Below are positions 58,950 through 64,000 of a stretch of DNA of 64,000 bases, piece by piece. The notes beneath the pieces were generated by a model. It saw only the letters and a program-made list of their open reading frames with translations. It made no database searches and was not told the DNA's origin. The position numbers were made by a program, and so were the translations under genes. This DNA comes from Populus alba. Lineage: Eukaryota > Streptophyta > Magnoliopsida > Malpighiales > Salicaceae. Location of the stretch: NCBI RefSeq assembly GCF_005239225.2, contig NC_133284.1:32908339-32972338 (forward strand), given 5' to 3'. Numbering within the stretch: position 1 is the stretch's first letter; each line of letters begins with the position of its first letter.

Positions 58950-59543
58950 TTAGTCTCCCAACCAAAGCGTGACAGGCTGGGCCATCCTACGCCATCTCCG
59001 TCCATATACTCGTGTAATCGGTGGTGTGGGCCTGGTGTCCCCACTAACTCTCTCGGGGTTGGAAAAACTCGACCCCGTCGAGTGTAGCATTGGCCGACTC
59101 TGATAGTACTCCCAAAAATCTGGGTCAAGTTGCTGCAAAGTATCTCTAGTAATCCAAGTGCAGTCTGAGTCAGGTCGACCCACCCAGCGAACTAGAAACC
59201 GTTGAACCTCACCATTCCTGTTAAAAACAACTTGTTCATCCAGAATAGCATCAATATTATCCTTTTGTGCTGATGTCAAGGTGAAAGGGATAGAGGGCTC
59301 AATAACATCATCAGTAGGGGAGATAAGTGGTTTCTCAAATGGGTTATTTGGAATTGGAAGTGGTTTGTGGTATGCAACTAGATCTTCAATGTTGAATGTA
59401 GAGCTAATGCCAAAATCATGTGGTAAATCAATAACATAAGCATTTGTACCAACCCGTTGTAGCACTTTGAAAGGCCCAGCACTACGTGCATGCAATTTTC
59501 GATTAGCTCCCGAAGGAAATCGTTCGGGTCTAATCCTTATCAT
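58950..59543 (-). pseudogene. Integrase C-terminus and chromodomain, open frame
   Basis: Uninterrupted frame of 197 codons from MIRIRPERFPSGANRKLHAR through PHDFGISSTFNIEDLVAYHK to the chromodomain VQRFLVRWVGRPDSDCTWIT. The last ~32 residues come from within the LTR (boundary 59046). A TGA at 59571-59573 (likely from CGA) separates it from the integrase core upstream. Confidence 0.85.
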
Positions 59544-59573
59544 AACATAGTCTCCAACATTAAACTCATTATG

Positions 59574-60118
59574 TCATCTATGTAAATCAGCTTGAAGTTT
59601 ATATTGCGCATTACTTGCTTGAATCTGTTTAGTGATCTCAATATGCAAATCCTGAATTCTACGTGCAAAAGATTCAGCTGACTCAGACACTCTAGCATTA
59701 AGGGACATAGGAAGAAGATCTAAAGGCTTCCTAGGCTTGTAACCATGTACAATTTCAAAGGGACTCATGCCTATTGACCTATTGATAGAGCTATTATGAT
59801 CACTCACTAGACACCTCAAGAGGTTTCCCAAACTTCTGTTAACCACCTCAGTTTGACCATCAGTTTGGGGGTGGTAAGCAGTAGAAAACTTCAATTTGGT
59901 TCCTACCATATGCCAAAGGGTTTTCCAGAAATAACTTGTAAATCTAACATCCCTATCCGAGACTATGGTTTGGGGAAGGCCATGCAACTTGACAATCTCG
60001 TCAAAATAGAGTTTTGCAACTCTGGAAGCATCTGTGGTCTTAGTACAAGGAATAAAATGGGCCATCTTAGAGAAGCGGTCAACAACCACAAAAATAGAAT
60101 CATGTTTCTTTGTAGTAC
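59574..60118 (-). pseudogene. Integrase core, 5'-truncated
   Basis: Open frame with [40 protein letters not shown] and [20 protein letters not shown] (D, D and E). The frame extends past 60118 into unrelated sequence, but those residues are not integrase. It is cleaner than the 12.4-13.0 kb version. Confidence 0.85.
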
Positions 60119-62906
60119 TGACACGACCAAAAGCTTGATGTCTTTTCCCAAGTGCAGGAGTGTCGAAGTAATAAATAACCCGGCAAGACCGGGGTCGAAC
60201 CACAGAGAGGTTAATTGTATAAATTATAAATAACAAAACAACATCAACAACAACAACAATAATAACAATAGTAATTACAATACTCAGTACGTGGCGTTGT
60301 TACACCTGAGAATGATCCAAAAGACCGGGTCACAGGTTTCCAGCCTATATACTGAGTTTATGAAAAGATCAAAGGGATATATTACAGAATGTAAATAACA
60401 ACAATAACAATAATAATAATAACAATAGTAGTAGTAGTAGTAATAGAAGAAGATGAAGAAATTAATGAGAACTTTGAGTTGGAAGATTAATGTAAGGATT
60501 AACCAATGATAAAAACGAATGTCAAGGTTAGAGGATCCACTAACGGTACTTCAAACAAGTATAATATAAACTCTTATTACTCAATTGGAAATCACACATA
60601 AAGGAGGTTCCCATCAGATTATAAATTGTTAACATGATTACATTAGTTATCTTATTCGAATAAAGCTAATACTTGTAAATGTTGGCAGGCATTCATGATT
60701 ATAACTTATGTTAACAACAAATCAAGTCCCTTTCATAGCTCAGGTGTCGGTTATACCATACAGTATGGGCTATGAAAGTACCAAGTATTTGTTGTACCAA
60801 GTGTTATACAACATAAATCTAGATTAACCATTTAACAAGCAAAGTATTAAAAGTGAACAAGATAACAAATATAAAACATGTTAGTATCCAACGTTAAGGT
60901 CCATGTTAAGTTTATATTATACTTATTCTTACACCATTAGTGTACCCTTTTCACCTTGACATAATTAACTTAGCTAAACATAATGAAAGAAAGAAACATA
61001 AATGAACAAGGTAAGAACATAAATGAGAAAGAAGTTAATTAAGTAAAGGAAAGGAAATTAAGTGCATAAACTTGATATTAATGAAAGCAAAACATAAGCA
61101 ATACAAAGAGAGAAAGCAAGAGCATGATCTTGATCTGAACACCAAGATGCCTCAATACATGGTAAGTGCCTCCTTTTATAGGCCAAAATTTGGAACTATT
61201 GATTTGTTGACTAATTGATGAGTGGGTGGCCACATCTTGACTAGATAACAATCCTTATCTTCTTGTCTGATCAAGACGTCATTGCTAACATCATAATTTG
61301 CCCAGAATCCTCAAGAATGTTCTAGGAAATTGTCTTAGCTTTCCAACAAAAAAAAGATGAGGTCATTTGGACTTCTAGAACTCAAGATATGGGCTGAACA
61401 CTAAATAGTGTTTGGGCTGCAGGACAGCTTCGGACTTCTTCGTTGTTTCCTTCAATTTGGACTTCAAAACGACCTTTTCAAATCTTGGGCTCCTCATGAA
61501 AGTTGTAGGCTTTTGTCTTACCTTTCCATCCATATAAAGTGGACCTAAATCCGAAATCTAGAGCTCCAGATATGATCCAATTACCGAGCAATGTTCCGGT
61601 TTGGACTGCACCGACATCTCTTTTCTAAGTTTGGCCATCTCTTTGTCCTTTAACTTTCAATGCTTAAACTCATCAATCAATCCTTTTATTTATGTGATAG
61701 TCCTGCATTTAAAATGAGCATTTACCATAAATTAAGGTATCTTATAATATCAAACTTGTTATTATAAAACATGCTTTAGTTAAGGAGTTATTGATACTTC
61801 AAGTGCAAAATGATGATATAAAACCTTGATAAACATGCACTTTTAAGTACTAATCACACCCCCCAACCAGCTTATTACTAGTCCCTAGTAATCTAAAGTG
61901 TTAAAATAGAGAAACAATTTGCAAGTTCCACAAAGCAAGGCATTCATCATTCAACTTCCATTAATCTATCCAGATAAACAAACTCTCATTAAATTTATAT
62001 TCCTGCTTCATACTTCGTAAACAAGATATTAATAAACCTTCTTTTTGTGTGCTCAATGAAAACATAGATGATGGGGCTTTTGTTGGAAGAAAACAATATT
62101 ATGTTCAAATGTTTAAGGTGAACTTCCTTGGGTTGGGATTTTTTTTCTTTTTTCTTTTTTTTTTCTTTTTTTTTCTCTTTTTATTTTCTTTTTATTTATA
62201 TACACATACAACTTAAAACACAATGTATCTTTAACCCATGTAACGAGTTTTAGGCTAATGACTCCTAGACCAGTTGGTCTTAGGGCATTAGGTGTTGAGA
62301 CACCCCTACGAGCTTAACAACTCGGGTTGCAGATACTGATACGTAGATAGTGCAATGTTTGATTCCCTTAAGCTTTTCTCCTTAACCCATGTAACAAGCT
62401 TTGGGCCAATAGCTCCCAAGTCAGTTGACTTTAGGGTATTAGGTGTTAAAACACCCCTTCGGGCTTAATTGCTTAGGTTAGGGAGGCTACGAAACCAAAC
62501 TTATCCACGTTTTATTATCATCAATACTATCTTCTTCTTTTTTTCTTTTTTTTTTCTTTTTTTTTTCTTTGCAAATTATATACTATCCTTTTCCCTTAGT
62601 TGTTACCTTCAACAAAAGAACATAATTAATGTAATAATCCAATGTGCAACCCACAATCATATGTTAAAGTGTGTGTGTGAAAATGAAGGTTTAATAATAC
62701 TTGTTAAATGAGTATAGGAGCAAAATCAAGTGATAACAATGTGAGAGTTTGTAAACCTGAATATTTCAAGAAGTATTATGATAGACCTTGGTAATGAAAC
62801 TTACTAAGATGCGTCTCTAGAGTCAATAAAATTGATTCCATACTCTGCCATCCTAATAACAATTTTGTCAAATGGTTTTAATAATAGCAAAAACAGTTAG
62901 TTGGTT

Positions 62907-62946
<40 letters not shown>

Positions 62947-63130
62947 ACTACTACCCTCTCCCCCCAACCAAAACGAGACATTGTCCTCAATGTCCTAAGG
63001 TAGAAAGATAGAGTATAGAAGACATCACCTGAAACAGCGAACAATGACAAACCTGAAACACACTTAAACAAACATAAGAAGTAACAAAACAAAATAATAT
63101 GCTATTAATAAAACCAAAAGACACATGGTT
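60119..63130. other. Repeat-rich non-coding DNA before LOG
   Basis: No credible gene. Contains AAC/AAT simple repeats (60235-60270, 60400-60440), TC-rich runs (62140-62195, 62535-62570) and a poly-T of ~33 (62910-62942). Phrases such as ACCCGGCAAGACCGGGGTCG, CTAGTCCCTAGTAATC and AACGAGACATTGTCCTCAATG give it the look of retroelement untranslated DNA, but I cannot name a family. Confidence 0.5.
62234..62480. repeat. Two-copy ~155-bp direct repeat
   Basis: Units starting TAACCCATGTAACGAG (62234) and TAACCCATGTAACAAG (62391) share AGTTG.CTT.AGGG.ATTAGGTGTT and ACACCCCT.CG.GCTTAA. Diverged, non-coding. Confidence 0.75.
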
Positions 63131-63784
63131 TCACAGATGAAGGCTCAAATCTAATCTAAGCTTTTTACGGCTTTCCTTAGTTGACCAATCTAGACGACTC
63201 ATGCAGGGATCAATGACAGGGATGAAAGATTGTAGTTGGTCAATCAATTGTTCAGCAGTAGCAGCAGAGATTATGATTCGTCGTGCCGAAGATGTTAGAA
63301 ATTCCTGTTCCACAGCTTGATCAAGGAAAGACAGCAACTTATCATAAAAACCATTAACGTTTAACAAACCTATAGGTTTATGGTGAATGTGCAGTTGGGC
63401 CCAAGATGAAATATGAAAGATCTCTTCCAATGTGCCCAGACCACCTGGTAAGGCAATGAAGGCATCAGCATGGTTAAACATGGTATTCAGTCGGTCAGAC
63501 ATTGTTGGGACCTGTAGTTCCTCTCCAATTGTTTTTCCAATGATGTCCCCATTTGCTAAAGCTTTGGGGACAACCCCCAAAACTTGACTGCCTCCTAAAA
63601 ATACAGCCATTGACACACCTCCCATTAACCCAAGGCTGCCTCCCCCATACACTAAATGAATCTTTCTCTCAGCTAGTACCCGACCAAGATGATTTGCTGA
63701 TTCTAAAAACTCCTTTTCTTTCCCAGAACTGGATCCACCGAAAACACAAATATTTCTTATATGATGACTTGAGGAACCTGCCAT
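63131..63784 (-). CDS. LOG-type cytokinin riboside 5'-monophosphate phosphoribohydrolase, intronless
   Basis: 217 residues. LOG enzymes release active cytokinin bases from their ribotides in cytosol and nucleus. Visible: nucleotide-binding ICVFGGSSSGK (12-22), VYGGGSLGLMG (45-55), the family signature PGGLGTLEE (113-121) with Glu120/Glu121, and Arg98. Family members usually have Cys where GG stands (CVFCGSS) and Lys at 99; here they are Gly and Leu (MSDRLNTMF). Length is normal and the ATG at 63784 fits the family N-terminus. Typical plant LOG genes have several introns; this one has none, so it is a retrocopy or a single-exon clade. A TATA box lies 67 bases upstream. No defect is seen, so it may be functional; activity with Leu99 is uncertain. 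Confidence 0.88.
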   Translation of the reverse strand: MAGSSSHHIRNICVFGGSSSGKEKEFLESANHLGRVLAERKIHLVYGGGSLGLMGGVSMAVFLGGSQVLGVVPKALANGDIIGKTIGEELQVPTMSDRLNTMFNHADAFIALPGGLGTLEEIFHISSWAQLHIHHKPIGLLNVNGFYDKLLSFLDQAVEQEFLTSSARRIIISAATAEQLIDQLQSFIPVIDPCMSRLDWSTKESRKKLRLDLSLHL

Positions 63785-63850
63785 TTCTACACACTTCTAT
63801 ATTTGATGAATATATGGGATGAGTAGAAATGAAGGGAAGGAAGAGAAGAA

Positions 63851-63857
63851 TTTATAG
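63851..63857 (-). promoter_or_regulatory. TATA box of the LOG gene
   Basis: Minus strand CTATAAA, 67 bases before the ATG, giving a 5' UTR of about 35-40 bases. A (CT)n run at 63919-63938 (GA-rich on the gene strand) lies ~65 bases further upstream, a common plant core-promoter companion. Confidence 0.6.
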
Positions 63858-64000
63858 ACGAAAAAGTGAAAATGCAATCATACCACCTATATGTAGGCCA
63901 GCTGTAGTCTCACAAACTCTCTCTCTCTCTCTCTCTTTATTAATTATTTATTTTGAAAAAGCATGTATGTACAGGTAGTTGTGATTGTGGCTCACATCTT
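63858..64000. other. Upstream region of the LOG gene
   Basis: CT-dinucleotide run at 63919-63938 and AT-rich DNA; no gene seen before the window ends. Confidence 0.5.

Larger units (their letters stand above)
58611..60118 (-). mobile_element. Chromovirus copy, truncated within integrase
   Basis: 3' LTR 58611-59046 preceded by TGTTT (58606-58610), then chromodomain and integrase as at 11553-13068. Similarity to the first copy ends at GTAGTAC near 60118, inside the integrase core. Gag to RNase H and the other LTR are absent. Confidence 0.88.
49169..60120 (+). repeat. Large direct duplication, copy 2 (~10.95 kb)
   Basis: The left limit coincides with the N gap, so the true breakpoint is unseen. 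The right limit at ~60120 is a sharp change within integrase. Frames such as 58950-59543 are open here but broken in copy 1. Confidence 0.9.

Overview
This is a stretch of a plant (dicot-like) nuclear genome, dominated by LTR retrotransposons. The evidence is Ogre/Tat-type and chromovirus-type Ty3/gypsy elements, a block of inverted-repeat plastid DNA embedded in nuclear sequence, a multi-exon nuclear gene with GT-AG introns and a mitochondrial-type N-terminus, MIR169 hairpins and a LOG cytokinin-activation gene. I cannot fix the species; nothing seen is decisive. One 500-N assembly gap (48669-49168) lies in the window.

Layout, left to right. 354-10517: a non-autonomous Ogre/Tat-like element (A) with LTRs, an Arg-tRNA-type primer site, a leader shared with the autonomous Ogre further right, internal tandem repeats and a polypurine tract, but no intact gene. 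10518-11552: promoter and first hairpin of a MIR169 cluster. 11553-18509: a minus-strand chromovirus (gag, protease, RT, RNase H, integrase, chromodomain; TGTTT target duplication) that split the cluster; the second MIR169 hairpin resumes at 18510. About 19129-28960: nuclear plastid DNA (rpl2, rpl23, trnI-CAU, ycf2, ycf15, trnL-CAA in plastid order, all decayed). Inside its ycf2, a third MIR169 unit with its own TATA box sits between two copies of the same ~570-bp ycf2 segment. 28962-33551: a minus-strand methylmalonate-semialdehyde dehydrogenase gene whose 14 exons read cleanly until the plastid DNA cuts it seven codons into exon 15. 33974-48668: an Ogre-like element (C) with 5' LTR, ORF1, gag, protease, a recognisable intron, RT, two RNase H domains and integrase; a related solo LTR (42048-44853) is inserted backwards in its protease/pol region. 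49169-60120: after the gap, a near copy of 2090-13070 (element B, MIR169 hairpin, chromovirus 3' part). 60121-63130: repeat-rich non-coding DNA. 63131-63784: an intronless LOG gene on the minus strand, the only apparently intact protein gene.

How it fits together: the host content is small (a MIR169 cluster, one broken MMSDH gene, one LOG gene) and almost everything else is mobile or organellar DNA that has disrupted it. The most interesting points are the dissection and relocation of MIR169 units, the truncation of the MMSDH gene by plastid DNA, and a row of perfect hairpins at the same place in two related Ogre LTRs, where structure appears conserved although arm sequences differ. The 10.95-kb duplication abutting the gap may be real or an assembly artefact.
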